A stretch of DNA of 36,586 nt from Candidatus Sulfopaludibacter sp. (GCA_031292755.1 JARLGM010000056.1:1-36586), one strand, 5' to 3'. Shown: positions 10,858-19,278, counted from the stretch's first letter. Notes: generated by a model from the letters alone, not told the origin. Program-made: numbers and translations.

Positions 10858-10869
10858 TGAACACGTTCA
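10858..10869. promoter_or_regulatory. Upstream TetR-type operator candidate
   Basis: TGAACACGTTCA is an inverted repeat (TGAAC-N2-GTTCA). The same core occurs again 54 bp downstream and the two copies bracket the promoter of the TetR gene. It is probably the upstream binding site for the TetR protein encoded next. Confidence 0.6.
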
Positions 10870-10877
10870 AATAACCC

Positions 10878-10906
10878 TTGACAGGCGGCCGCGTACGCCT
10901 TATTCT
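10878..10906 (+). promoter_or_regulatory. Sigma70-type promoter of the TetR operon
   Basis: A perfect -35 hexamer TTGACA (10878-10883), a 17-bp spacer and TATTCT (10901-10906) form the best promoter in the window. The predicted transcription start lies inside or next to the second operator repeat, leaving a short leader before the ATG at 10929. The TTG of this -35 box can be mistaken for a start codon. Confidence 0.75.
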
Positions 10907-10908
10907 GT

Positions 10909-10926
10909 TTTTGAACACATTCAAAA
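10909..10926. promoter_or_regulatory. Downstream TetR-type operator candidate
   Basis: TTTTGAACACATTCAAAA has perfect 7-base arms (TTTTGAA/TTCAAAA) around CACA and shares the TGAACAC.TTCA core with the copy at 10858-10869. It sits just after the -10 hexamer, where a bound repressor would block transcription initiation. Confidence 0.6.
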
Positions 10927-10928
10927 AT

Positions 10929-11591
10929 ATGTCCAAATCGGAAGAAACCGCCGCCCGCATCCTGGATTCCGCCTTGGAGCTATTCCGCCAGGAGGGCTTC
11001 GACACCGCCACCATGCGCGACATCGCCCAGAAAGCCGGCGTAGCCACCGGCGCGGCCTACTACTATTACCCTTCCAAAGACGCCATCGTCATGGACTTCT
11101 ACCAGCGCTCCAACGAAGACATGCAGCCCAAATTGGAGGCCGCGCTGGAAAACGTGAAGCCCCTGGAAGATCGCCTCCGCGCCGTCATCCAGGTGAAACT
11201 CGACCACTTCGCCCCCAACCGGAGCATCCTGCGCGCCCTGCTGCGTAACGGCGCGGACCCCCGCCACCCGCTGTCACCGTTCAGCCGCCAGACCTTCGAA
11301 ATCCGCAACCTGGACATCTCCTGGTTTCGCCGCATCCTGGTGGATTGCGGCATGCGCATCCCGCGCGACCTGGCGCCGCAACTGCCCGGCGTGCTCTGGT
11401 TCTTCCAGATGGGCGTGATCTTTTTCTGGGTGATCGACGAATCGCCGGATCAGTCGCGAACCGCGCGCCTGCTGGAACTCTCCGCCAAGAGCGTCACCAC
11501 GTTGATTCGCCTTTCCGGCCTGCCCCTCATGCGTCCCGTGCGCAAGGCCGCCCTGCAACTGGTCGAAGTAGTGAAGGGAGATTCGCAGTGA
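10929..11591 (+). CDS. TetR-family transcriptional regulator
   Basis: A 220-residue repressor-type protein. Residues 1-55 form the TetR helix-turn-helix: ETAARILDSALELFRQEGFDTATMRDIAQKAGVATGAAYYYYPSKDAIV. The rest is a helical ligand-binding domain without an identifiable ligand. A longer frame opens at a TTG at 10878, but that TTG is part of the -35 box, so the ATG at 10929 is the real start. Two inverted repeats flank the promoter, which suggests autorepression. The stop overlaps the GTG of the next gene (GTGA), and three further genes follow with 4-bp overlaps, so the regulator probably controls the whole cassette. Confidence 0.92.
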   Translation: MSKSEETAARILDSALELFRQEGFDTATMRDIAQKAGVATGAAYYYYPSKDAIVMDFYQRSNEDMQPKLEAALENVKPLEDRLRAVIQVKLDHFAPNRSILRALLRNGADPRHPLSPFSRQTFEIRNLDISWFRRILVDCGMRIPRDLAPQLPGVLWFFQMGVIFFWVIDESPDQSRTARLLELSAKSVTTLIRLSGLPLMRPVRKAALQLVEVVKGDSQ

Positions 11592-12499
11592 ACACACTCA
11601 CACGCGCCACGGCCGGACTGCTGCTGCTGGCGATTCTTATCGCCGGCGGAATCGCGCTGATCGGCGTTGGCAATTACGGCCTGACCGTTTTCATCGCCTT
11701 CCCGGTCCTGCTGGGCGGGACCGTGTGCTGGGTCTTTCGGCCCGCCACCAGGGCACAGGCCGTGAAACTGGGCGCACTGGCGGCCTTGGCGGCTTCCGCT
11801 TCGCTGCTGCTCCTCGGCCGGGAAGGGCTGATATGCATCCTGATGGCGTTGCCGCTCGCCGTACCGCTGGCCATTCTGGGAAGTTGGCTGGTCTTCCACG
11901 CGGACGCACCCAAACGCACCATGCGCGGCCTCGGCATGTTGGTGCTCCTGCCGCCCGGCCTCCTCTTCGATGCCACAGCCGTTCCACCCGTTTACCAGGT
12001 CCGCACCTCCATCGTGATCGCGGCGCCCCCGGAGCAGGTCTGGCGGCACGTGGTGAGCTTTCCTGAATTGCCCGAGCCGCGCGAATGGTACTTTCGCGCC
12101 GGCCGCGCGTACCCGCAACGCGCGCGCATTGAAGGCTCAGGCCCTGGAGCCGTCCGCTATTGCGATTTCTCCACGGGACCGTTCGTGGAACCGGTCGCTG
12201 TCTGGGACGAGCCTCGCCTGCTCCGTTTCAGAGTCACCTCCTGTCCCGCGCCCATGCACGAATGGAGCCCCTACGCCAACGTCGTCCCTAAGCATTTGCA
12301 CGGCTACCTGGTTTCCAAACAGGGCCAGTTCCGCCTCACTCCGCTACCGAACAACCGCACCCTGCTGGAAGGGACTTCGTGGTATCAGCACGGCCTGTGG
12401 CCCGCCGGGTACTGGCGCTTATGGTCTGACGCCATCATCCATCGAATTCACCAGCGCGTCCTGACTCACATCAAGAAACTTTCGGAACAGTCATCGTGA
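11588..12499 (+). CDS. Membrane-anchored SRPBCC-domain protein
   Basis: A 303-residue protein with two parts. Residues 1-130 contain about four hydrophobic segments (AGLLLLAILIAGGIALIG; YGLTVFIAFPVLLGG; LGALAALAASASLLLLG; ICILMALPLAVPLAILGSW). Residues about 140-300 form a START-like SRPBCC (polyketide cyclase/dehydrase-type) domain: RTSIVIAAPPEQVWRHVVSFPELPEP, GPGAVRYCDFSTGPFVEPVAVWD, LEGTSWYQHGLWPAGYWRLWSD. Such domains bind hydrophobic ligands or lipids. The start is GTG at 11588, overlapping the tetR stop by 4 bp, with GGGAG just upstream; a longer in-frame reading within tetR is not credible. It is the second gene of the TetR cassette and overlaps the next SRPBCC gene. Confidence 0.85.
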   Translation: MNTLTRATAGLLLLAILIAGGIALIGVGNYGLTVFIAFPVLLGGTVCWVFRPATRAQAVKLGALAALAASASLLLLGREGLICILMALPLAVPLAILGSWLVFHADAPKRTMRGLGMLVLLPPGLLFDATAVPPVYQVRTSIVIAAPPEQVWRHVVSFPELPEPREWYFRAGRAYPQRARIEGSGPGAVRYCDFSTGPFVEPVAVWDEPRLLRFRVTSCPAPMHEWSPYANVVPKHLHGYLVSKQGQFRLTPLPNNRTLLEGTSWYQHGLWPAGYWRLWSDAIIHRIHQRVLTHIKKLSEQSS

Positions 12500-12972
12500 C
12501 CCTGGAAGAACACACACTCATCCACGCTCCCGTGGGTCGCTGCTTCGACCTGGCGCGCAGCGTGGAAGTCCACCTGGCCGGCAATGTCCACTGGGGCGAA
12601 GAGGCCATCGCCACTGCCGGAGTCACTTCCGGACTCATGGGAATGGGCCAGCGAGTCACGTTCCGCGCGCGCCATTTCGCCCTGCGGCACCGCCTGACCA
12701 GTGAGATAACCGCCTTCGACCCACCCGCGTACTTTCAGGACACCATGATCGACGGCCCGTTCCGTTCCATGCAGCACGACCATTTTTTCCGCCCGCTCCC
12801 TGGCGGACAAACCGAGATGCGCGACCTGTTCCGTTTCGCCGCGCCGCTGCCGGTGCTCGGGCGCCTCGCCGAAATCCTGCTCCGCCGCTACATGCGAGCC
12901 CTGCTCCGGGAGCGAAACGCAGTCGTCCGCCAGATCGCCGAATCGGATGAGTGGCAAAGGTATCTGCCATGA
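12496..12972 (+). CDS. SRPBCC-family ligand-binding protein
   Basis: A 158-residue soluble protein covering a single SRPBCC domain: the opening strand EEHTLIHAPVGRCFDLARSVEVH, the central strands GQRVTFRARHFALRHRLTSEITAFDPPAYFQDTMIDGPFRSMQHDHFF and the long C-terminal helix (LAEILLRRYMRALLRERNAVVRQIAES). In many bacteria this type of protein is adjacent to, or fused with, TIGR01777 epimerases, as here. The ligand is unknown. The start is GTG at 12496 in a GTGA overlap with the previous stop; the end overlaps the next gene by 4 bp. Confidence 0.85.
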   Translation: MTLEEHTLIHAPVGRCFDLARSVEVHLAGNVHWGEEAIATAGVTSGLMGMGQRVTFRARHFALRHRLTSEITAFDPPAYFQDTMIDGPFRSMQHDHFFRPLPGGQTEMRDLFRFAAPLPVLGRLAEILLRRYMRALLRERNAVVRQIAESDEWQRYLP

Positions 12973-13919
12973 GGATTGTGATCCCCGGCGGCAGCGGACA
13001 GGTGGGCCGCGTTCTGGCCCGCCACTTCCACGCCCAAGGCCACTCGGTAACGGTGCTCAGCCGCGACCCGCAACCCGCTCCCTGGCACGTCGCCACGTGG
13101 GACGGAGTCACTCCCGGTGACTGGATCACTCATCTCGAGCAAAGCGATGTGTGCATCAACCTGGCCGGCCGCAGCGTCAATTGCCGGTACTACCCGGCGA
13201 ACCGGCGCGCCATCCGCGAATCGCGCGTCCGCAGCACGCTCCTGCTCCACCGGGTCATCGCGTCCCTCAGCCACCCGCCGCCGCTCTGGATCAACGCCGG
13301 CACCGCCACCATCTACCGCCATGCCCTGGATCGCCCCATGGACGAAGCCCACGGCGAACTCGGCGGCAGCGAGCCCGGCGCGCCCGACACCTGGAACTTT
13401 TCCATCGACGTGGCCAAAGCCTGGGAGGAGGCCTTCTTCTCCACTCCCACCCCGCGCACTCGCAAAGTTGCCACGCGCAGCGCCATCACCTTCAGTCCCG
13501 ATCGCGGCGGAGCTTTCGACGTGCTACTGGGCCTCGTCCGCCATGGCCTCGGCGGACGGCACGGATCCGGCGACCAGTTCGTCTCCTGGGTTCACGATGC
13601 CGATTTCGCGCGCGCCATCGATCTCCTGATCGCCCGCGAAGAATTCACCGGCGTGGTCAATCTCGCCTCCCCCAATCCGCTGCGCAATGCCGATTTCATA
13701 CGGGCCCTCCGCGAAGCATGGGGGGCGCGCTTCGCCTTGCCTGCGCCCGCATGGCTCATCGAGGTGGGAGCCTTCTTCATGCGAACGGAATCGGAACTCG
13801 TCCTCAAGAGCCGCCGGGTAGTGCCCGGCCGCCTGCTGTCCGCCGGCTTCCAATTCGTTTTCCCCGAATGGCCCACCGCCGCCCGCGACCTGGTCGCCCG
13901 CTGGCGGCAAGCATCCTAA
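12969..13919 (+). CDS. TIGR01777-family NAD-dependent epimerase/oxidoreductase
   Basis: A 316-residue atypical short-chain dehydrogenase. The nucleotide-binding loop is PGGSGQVG (6-13). CINLAGRSV and INAGTATIYRHA follow, with the active-site region altered as in this family. The C-terminal DUF1731-like tail is visible as LPAPAWLIEVGAFFMRTESELVLKSRRVVPGRLL...F.FPE. Relatives include E. coli YfcH and eukaryotic SDR39U1, whose substrates are unknown. An in-frame GTG at 12951 would add six residues, but the ATG at 12969 gives the usual MRIVIPGGSG start and an ATGA overlap with the previous gene. It is the last gene of the TetR cassette and its stop overlaps that of the convergent methyltransferase gene. 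Confidence 0.9.
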   Translation: MRIVIPGGSGQVGRVLARHFHAQGHSVTVLSRDPQPAPWHVATWDGVTPGDWITHLEQSDVCINLAGRSVNCRYYPANRRAIRESRVRSTLLLHRVIASLSHPPPLWINAGTATIYRHALDRPMDEAHGELGGSEPGAPDTWNFSIDVAKAWEEAFFSTPTPRTRKVATRSAITFSPDRGGAFDVLLGLVRHGLGGRHGSGDQFVSWVHDADFARAIDLLIAREEFTGVVNLASPNPLRNADFIRALREAWGARFALPAPAWLIEVGAFFMRTESELVLKSRRVVPGRLLSAGFQFVFPEWPTAARDLVARWRQAS

Positions 13920-14956
13920 ACCACCGTGACAGCCACATCGCAGAACACCGACTCATCGAACCATCGCACGTCTTCCTGCACCAGAGTCACTCGCAAAATG
14001 TAACTGCCCGCTTGCGCCGGCGCTGCCCCCGCCATTGCATATTGCGCCGAGCCGCCGTGACACAATACCGGCGCCAATCGCGTACGCTCACTCTCGTACA
14101 GCACCATGGTTCGCCCATCGTCACTCAGCCAGTGATGCGCCAGGTGAACTGGATGCGGCATCTCACTCCTCAGATCCCAGGGGGAACGATTGACCAGAGT
14201 CACCACCACTGAAAAACGCTCTTCCGCCGCCAGGTGCAGGTCTCCGGCCACGCGAATCTCAACCATATCTCGTTCGAAAACCGGCAACGCGTCCATGGGC
14301 ACCGCCGGCTGCGGGCAACTCAGCACGCAAACATCCTCTTCGAAGCGGTCGATTCTCCAGGCGGAAGATTCGCGCGCGAGGAATTCGTGCACCGCCCGCG
14401 AACAGCCATCCCACGTATAGTAGTCGTCCACCAGGATCAGCCCCCGCCGCGCCATGTGCGGATACAGGTGAGTAAGGCTCTGGATCGTCGATTCATACCA
14501 GTCGCCATCCAGCCGGAGAAGCGCTACCGGCGCGGGCGGAATGAACGCAGGTAGCGTGTCTCGAAACCATCCGCGCACCAACTCCACCCTTCGCGCGCCG
14601 GACATACCCATTGCAGCCCGCGCGGCCTCTAACGGAGCGGAACAATTATCGTAATATGCCGGGCCGTCGCGATCGGCCTGCCACGCCAAGGCGCCCGGGC
14701 CATCGATTGCCTGCGCCGGCGGCAATCCCTCGAAGCTGTCGAACAGAAAGTACTGGCGCTCCGGACCCAACAGTTCCGCGATCCCGGCGATCATCCCGCC
14801 CCGCCACACGCCGCACTCCACAATGCAGCCCGGCACATCCCGAACGCGCTCGGCAAGCCGCAGATTGCGGAGGTAGGTGGCCTCCGGGATCATCGTGAAT
14901 TCCCGGTACTTGCTATAAATCCGTCGATACGTGCTACCGGCTGGCTGAGGATTCAT
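13916..14956 (-). CDS. TylF/MycF-type methyltransferase with C-terminal beta-rich module
   Basis: A 346-residue protein. Residues 1-215 are a class I methyltransferase of the macrocin O-methyltransferase (TylF/MycF/NovP) type: SAM loop CIVECGVWRGGMIAG (44-58), FDSFEGLPPAQ (72-82), and the metal-binding acidic residues LRLDGDWYEST (D150/D152) and LVDDYYTWDG (D177/D178). These enzymes methylate sugar hydroxyls. Residues about 225-346 form a separate beta-rich module ending in ILRVTLVQEDVRWFDE, a pattern also seen at the end of bacterial surface-glycan proteins. It starts 18 bp from the divergent methyltransferase-glycosyltransferase gene, so both may act on one glycan. Confidence 0.85.
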   Translation of the reverse strand: MNPQPAGSTYRRIYSKYREFTMIPEATYLRNLRLAERVRDVPGCIVECGVWRGGMIAGIAELLGPERQYFLFDSFEGLPPAQAIDGPGALAWQADRDGPAYYDNCSAPLEAARAAMGMSGARRVELVRGWFRDTLPAFIPPAPVALLRLDGDWYESTIQSLTHLYPHMARRGLILVDDYYTWDGCSRAVHEFLARESSAWRIDRFEEDVCVLSCPQPAVPMDALPVFERDMVEIRVAGDLHLAAEERFSVVVTLVNRSPWDLRSEMPHPVHLAHHWLSDDGRTMVLYESERTRLAPVLCHGGSAQYAMAGAAPAQAGSYILRVTLVQEDVRWFDESVFCDVAVTVV

Positions 14957-14974
14957 GCGACCATATCAAGACTG

Positions 14975-16810
14975 ATGGATCCAATCTACGGGGATGATTT
15001 CTATCATACGATACGGGACGGTTCGCTCCGCTCCGCTTCGATCGTAGTGCCGTTGGTCACCAGCCTCACCAGGCCCGCCAGCGTCGTGGATGTCGGCTGC
15101 GGCACGGGCGCGTGGCTCTCGTGTTTCCGGCACTGCGGAATCGACGACATCTTCGGTCTGGAGTTTTCCGAGGTGAGCCCTCACCTGGCGCATCTCGGCG
15201 CATCGCACATCCGCACCGTGGACGCATCCCAGTCCTTCGACCTGCCGCGGACGTTCGACCTGGCGGTCAGCCTGGAAGTTGCCGAGCACCTGCCCGCCGA
15301 ATCCGCCTCCGGCTTTGTCCAATCTCTGGTGCGGCTCGCGCCCGTAGTGCTTTTCTCGGCGGCGGTGCCTGGCCAGGGAGGCGTCAATCATCTGAACGAG
15401 CAGTGGCCCACCTACTGGGCCGAACTCTTCGCCCGCCACGGGTACATCGCGGTGGATTGCCTTCGCGACCGGATCTGGACGGACCGGCGCATCGAATGGT
15501 GGTATCGCCAGAACCTGCTCCTCTTCGTTCGCGGAGATCTCGCCCCGCAATACCTGGAACAACAGTCACCCGCAGCGTTGGACCGGATGATGCCCTACGC
15601 GTTGCGGCCGGAGCAGCCGCAACCGGCGCTCATCGGAGATCGGCCCTCCGTCCCGGCCATCGATGCGGTGGTGCTGACGAAGAATGGCGCCCGGCGAATC
15701 GCCCGCTGTCTGGACTCCATCGTTTCCAGGAACGCCGCGGATAACCTGGTCGTCTGCGTGGATCGCGAAACCACGGACCAGACCGCGGAAATCGCCCGCC
15801 GCTTCACCGATCGCGTGCATTGCATCCAAACCGGCGGAAATATCGAAAGCGCCTTCCCCCAAATGGCCTCCTTCTGCAAGGCCGATTACATTCTGGTCAT
15901 CGACGATGATGAAGCCCTGGGCGGCAATTGGGACCGCCGTCCGCTGGAAGCTCTCATGCGGCTCAATCAGTTCACCGCGCTCAGTGTGCCCCGGCGCTGG
16001 CTGGTCCCGCCGGGCGACATGTTCATCGCCAACCAACCGTGGTTCCCGGATTACAAGCTGTGCCTGTTCCGCAACGATCCCGACTTGATCCGCTGGCCCG
16101 CTCTCATCCACGACCGCGTGGCCGTTCGCGGGCGTAACATGGTGCTGTTCGATCGCTGGATCGACCACCTGGATCTCATCCAGAAGTCGCGGCCCGACCG
16201 CGAACGGAAAACCGCGTACTACCGCAGCCAGCGGCCGGACCATCACTGTTCCGAATTCTATCTCTACGAGGAGCAGGACGTTGAGTTCCTCCCTGCCGAT
16301 GAGGCGGGCTTCCTGACGGCCGTCGAGAGGTTTCTCGCGGCCAGTCAAAGTCAGGGTCCCGGCCAGTCCGTGGAACCGTACCGCCCCGGCTCCGAGATCC
16401 GTTTCGATACCGGCGGCAACAGCGCGAACTACACCCACAGCGGCTGGTCCCTGGCGGAGTCATCGGGCACATGGACAGATGGACCCACGGCCCAACTCCG
16501 CATCCCCCTGGCGCAACCGTTGGACGGCCCTGCCTGGCTGACCCTGGAAGCCGGAGCCTACCTGAATCCCGCGCACCGCTCGCTCCGCGTGCAGTTGAGT
16601 TGCGAGCCTGACCCGCTGGGTGAATGGCTGGTGGAGACGCCAGAGGCAATCGAAAGGAGCCTCCCGATTCCCCATTTCGGGACCGCGAGGCAATCCCTGA
16701 CCCTGACTTTCCAACTCGATCGTCCCGCCTCTCCGTCCTCGCACGGTGAGTCCGGCGATCAGCGTCTGCTGGGATTACGCGTCAAGAGACTGCGCATTGA
16801 CCCTCAATAG
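14975..16810 (+). CDS. Methyltransferase-glycosyltransferase fusion with C-terminal beta domain
   Basis: A 611-residue protein in three parts. Residues 1-190 are a class I SAM methyltransferase (SAM loop VVDVGCGTGAW, 37-47; SLEVAEHLP, about 99-107). Residues about 225-400 are a family 2-type glycosyltransferase (IDAVVLTKNGARRIARCLDSI, the acidic metal motif VIDDDEA at 308-314, then PWFPDYKLCLFRNDPD and HDRV). Residues about 472-611 form a beta-rich domain with GWSLAESSGTWTDGPTAQLRIPL, a motif recurring in bacterial polysaccharide-related proteins. No membrane segment is visible. It probably adds and methylates sugars or sugar-linked groups during surface-glycan assembly. It converges with oxyR, overlapping its end by 29 bp. 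Confidence 0.82.
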   Translation: MDPIYGDDFYHTIRDGSLRSASIVVPLVTSLTRPASVVDVGCGTGAWLSCFRHCGIDDIFGLEFSEVSPHLAHLGASHIRTVDASQSFDLPRTFDLAVSLEVAEHLPAESASGFVQSLVRLAPVVLFSAAVPGQGGVNHLNEQWPTYWAELFARHGYIAVDCLRDRIWTDRRIEWWYRQNLLLFVRGDLAPQYLEQQSPAALDRMMPYALRPEQPQPALIGDRPSVPAIDAVVLTKNGARRIARCLDSIVSRNAADNLVVCVDRETTDQTAEIARRFTDRVHCIQTGGNIESAFPQMASFCKADYILVIDDDEALGGNWDRRPLEALMRLNQFTALSVPRRWLVPPGDMFIANQPWFPDYKLCLFRNDPDLIRWPALIHDRVAVRGRNMVLFDRWIDHLDLIQKSRPDRERKTAYYRSQRPDHHCSEFYLYEEQDVEFLPADEAGFLTAVERFLAASQSQGPGQSVEPYRPGSEIRFDTGGNSANYTHSGWSLAESSGTWTDGPTAQLRIPLAQPLDGPAWLTLEAGAYLNPAHRSLRVQLSCEPDPLGEWLVETPEAIERSLPIPHFGTARQSLTLTFQLDRPASPSSHGESGDQRLLGLRVKRLRIDPQ

Positions 16811-17720
16811 CGCGGCCGGCTCCGGCGGTTCGCGCCGACCAATCCTCCGCCCGGACCGTTTCCCGCAACCACTTCACAAAGGCGCCCTGCGCAGCGCCCG
16901 CCACGTGGCGGCGTACCCGGATGTACCCCACCCGGCGAAACGTATCCCGCTCCAGCGGTAACAGCCGGCACTCCTGCGCCGTGTGCGCCGCCATCTGCGG
17001 CGCCAGCGTGATCCCCAGGCCCGACGCCACCAGCGGGAATATGCTCGAAAACTGGTCCGTTTCGAAAATGGGTTCGAACGGCAATCGAGCCCGCTTGCAG
17101 ATGCGCAGCGCGTCGTCGCGAAAGCAGTGCCCCTCCTTCAGCAATACCATCTTCTCGCCGCGCAGGTCCGCCACTTTCACGTAATCATTCTCCGCCAGCC
17201 GGTGCCCCGGCCCCACCACCACCCAGATCGGCTCCCGGAACAGCTCCGAACACAGCATTTCCGGACTGTTCACCGGCAACCCCACCAGCGCCAGGTCCAG
17301 CTTCGCGGTCTGCAGCAGTTCCACCAGCTTCGGCGTGGTCTCTTCCATGAGCCGCAGATCCACATCCGGAAACCGGCGCGTGAAATCGCTGATGCGCGGC
17401 GCCAGGAAATACGGGGTGAGCGTGGGGATGCAGCCCACCGAAAGGTGCCCGCCGACGCCGCGACGCAAAGATTCCAGCGTGCCGCGCGCTTCGTTCACCT
17501 GCCGCAGGATCGCCAGCGCCTGCGGCAACAGCGTGCGCCCGTATTCGGTCAGCTCAACGCTCCGGCCCAGACGGTCGAACAGTTTCGAACCCATAGTCTG
17601 TTCCAGTTTCACGATCTGTTGCGAGAGCGACGGCTGCGCCACTCCCTCTTCCACCGCGGCCCGCGTAAAACTGCCCGTCCGCGCCACCGCGCAGAAATAA
17701 CGAAGTTGATGGAACTCCAT
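16782..17720 (-). CDS. oxyR: OxyR-type LysR-family peroxide sensor
   Basis: A 312-residue LysR regulator. Residues 1-60 form the winged helix-turn-helix (MEFHQLRYFCAVARTGSFTRAA..., PSLSQQIVKLE). The effector domain contains KEGHCFRDDALRIC with cysteines at positions 199 and 208, the same numbering as the peroxide-sensing disulfide pair of E. coli OxyR. The gene is divergent from a catalase and the intergenic region holds an OxyR-like box, so it very likely activates the catalase on oxidation and controls itself. The C-terminal tail overlaps the end of the convergent fusion gene. The assignment is strong because sensor, operator and target all agree. Confidence 0.93.
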   Translation of the reverse strand: MEFHQLRYFCAVARTGSFTRAAVEEGVAQPSLSQQIVKLEQTMGSKLFDRLGRSVELTEYGRTLLPQALAILRQVNEARGTLESLRRGVGGHLSVGCIPTLTPYFLAPRISDFTRRFPDVDLRLMEETTPKLVELLQTAKLDLALVGLPVNSPEMLCSELFREPIWVVVGPGHRLAENDYVKVADLRGEKMVLLKEGHCFRDDALRICKRARLPFEPIFETDQFSSIFPLVASGLGITLAPQMAAHTAQECRLLPLERDTFRRVGYIRVRRHVAGAAQGAFVKWLRETVRAEDWSARTAGAGRAIEGQCAVS

Positions 17721-17756
17721 AGGTTTTTCCTATCGCTATCATCGCAAATTCCCTAT
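17719..17756. promoter_or_regulatory. OxyR-like binding site
   Basis: The oxyR-catalase intergenic region contains ATAG-N7-CTAT-N7-ATCG-N8-CTAT. The known OxyR consensus is ATAG-N7-CTAT-N7-ATAG-N7-CTAT, so three of the four tetrads match exactly, one has a single mismatch and the last spacing is one base longer. The first tetrad overlaps the oxyR start codon, which fits autorepression. Confidence 0.7.
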
Positions 17757-17798
17757 CGCCGCCCGCGCCGAAAATGAATACCCTTGAGAAGTAAACCT

Positions 17799-19277
17799 AT
17801 GCCATCTGATAAACCCATACAAGAATCCTGCCCGCACATGACGACCTCGTCCGGACGCCCTGTCGGAGACAATCAAAACTCGATTACCGCCGGTCCCCGT
17901 GGTCCGGTTCTCATGGAGGATTATCTTCTTTTCGAGAAGATGGCCCAGTTCAATCGCGAACGCATACCCGAGCGCGTCGTCCATGCCAAAGGCGCCGGCG
18001 CCCATGGCGCCTTCACCGTCACCGGCGATATCACCAAATACACCAGCGCGAAGCTATTCAGCGAAATCGGCAAGACAACTAACGTTTTGACCCGCTTCTC
18101 CACCGTCGCCGGAGAGAAGGGATCGGCCGACACTGCCCGCGACCCGCGCGGCTTCTCGGTGAAGTTCTATACCGAAGAAGGCAACTGGGACATGACCGGC
18201 AACAACACCCCCATCTTCTTTGTCCGCGATCCGCTCAAATTCAGTGACTTCATTCACTCGCAGAAGCGCGTCCCCGCCACCAACCTCCGCAGCCCCACGG
18301 TCATGTGGGACTTCTGGTCCCTTTCGCCGGAGTCCCTGCATCAGGTCACCACCCTGTTCTCCGATCGTGGAACCCCCGATGGTTTTCGGCACATGCACGG
18401 CTTCTCCAGCCACACCTTCAGCCTGATCAATGGCGCTGGAGAGCGCTTCTACTGCAAGTGGCATTTCCTCACCATGCAGGGCATCAAGAACCTCACCGCC
18501 GAAAAGGCCGATGAACTGGCGGGTTCCGATCCCGACTACGCCACGCGCGACCTGCACGATGCCATCGAGCGCGGCGATTACCCCAAGTGGCGCGTCTGCT
18601 TGCAGATCATGCCGGAAGCCGAAGCCGAGACCTATCCCATCCACCCGTTCGACCTGACGAAAGTCTGGCCCCACAAGGATTACCCCCTTGTCGAGGTCGG
18701 CGTCATGGAACTGAACCGCAACCCGAAGAATTATTTTAACGAGGTGGAGCAGGCGGCGTTTTCGCCCGTCAACATCGTCCCCGGCATGGGCTATTCGCCG
18801 GACAAGATGCTGCAGGCGCGTCTCATCAGCTATCCCGACGCGCACCGCTATCGCCTGGGCGCCAACTTCGAGACGCTGCCGGTGAATCGCCCGCAGTGCC
18901 CCGTCCACACCTACAATCGCGACGGCTTCATGCGCGCTGACGAAAACGGCGGCGATACCCCCAACTACGAACCCAACAGCTTAGGCGGCCCGGTGCAGGA
19001 TCCGCGCTATCGTGAGATGCCGTACAAAGTCTCCGGCGACGTCAATCGCTACGACCATCGCGAAGGTAACGACGATTACAAGCAGGCCGGCGACCTGTTC
19101 CGCCTCATGTCCGCCGCCGATAAACAGGCGCTCATCGGCAACCTTGCCGGCCACATGAAGGGCATACCGGAACGTATCGCCAGGCTCCAGATCGAACATT
19201 TCACCAAGGCCGATCCGGAGTATGGGCGCGGCGTGGCGGAGGCCCTGGGCTTGCGCGAAACGGTCGCTTCCGTATAA
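17799..19277 (+). CDS. katA: Monofunctional heme catalase
   Basis: A 492-residue small-subunit catalase that dismutates hydrogen peroxide. The distal histidine is H62 ([13 protein letters not shown]), the distal asparagine is in [15 protein letters not shown] (about 134-148), and the proximal heme tyrosine is Y344 in [14 protein letters not shown] (R340-xxx-Y344). The length and lack of a C-terminal flavodoxin-like domain place it with the KatA-type enzymes. A TTG at 17784 is in frame, but the ATG at 17799 is preferred, with GAGAAG a few bases upstream. No export signal is visible, so it is cytoplasmic. The divergent oxyR and the OxyR-like box indicate induction by peroxide. Confidence 0.96.
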   Translation: MPSDKPIQESCPHMTTSSGRPVGDNQNSITAGPRGPVLMEDYLLFEKMAQFNRERIPERVVHAKGAGAHGAFTVTGDITKYTSAKLFSEIGKTTNVLTRFSTVAGEKGSADTARDPRGFSVKFYTEEGNWDMTGNNTPIFFVRDPLKFSDFIHSQKRVPATNLRSPTVMWDFWSLSPESLHQVTTLFSDRGTPDGFRHMHGFSSHTFSLINGAGERFYCKWHFLTMQGIKNLTAEKADELAGSDPDYATRDLHDAIERGDYPKWRVCLQIMPEAEAETYPIHPFDLTKVWPHKDYPLVEVGVMELNRNPKNYFNEVEQAAFSPVNIVPGMGYSPDKMLQARLISYPDAHRYRLGANFETLPVNRPQCPVHTYNRDGFMRADENGGDTPNYEPNSLGGPVQDPRYREMPYKVSGDVNRYDHREGNDDYKQAGDLFRLMSAADKQALIGNLAGHMKGIPERIARLQIEHFTKADPEYGRGVAEALGLRETVASV

Positions 19278-19278
19278 T
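19251..19278 (+). promoter_or_regulatory. Promoter candidate overlapping the catalase stop
   Basis: TTGCGC (19251-19256), a 16-bp spacer and a perfect TATAAT (19273-19278) overlap the last codons of the catalase gene. This could drive the small ORF that follows. An inverted repeat AGGGG-CTCA-CCCCT lies just downstream (19295-19308). Confidence 0.4.

Noticed and set aside
10878..10928. Upstream TTG start for the TetR protein
   Set aside because: The TTG is the beginning of a perfect -35 hexamer and the added residues cover the promoter and operator.
11345..11587. Long N-terminal extension of the membrane SRPBCC protein
   Set aside because: It lies entirely within the TetR coding sequence in another frame; the GTG at 11588 gives a normal 4-bp overlap and a ribosome-binding site.
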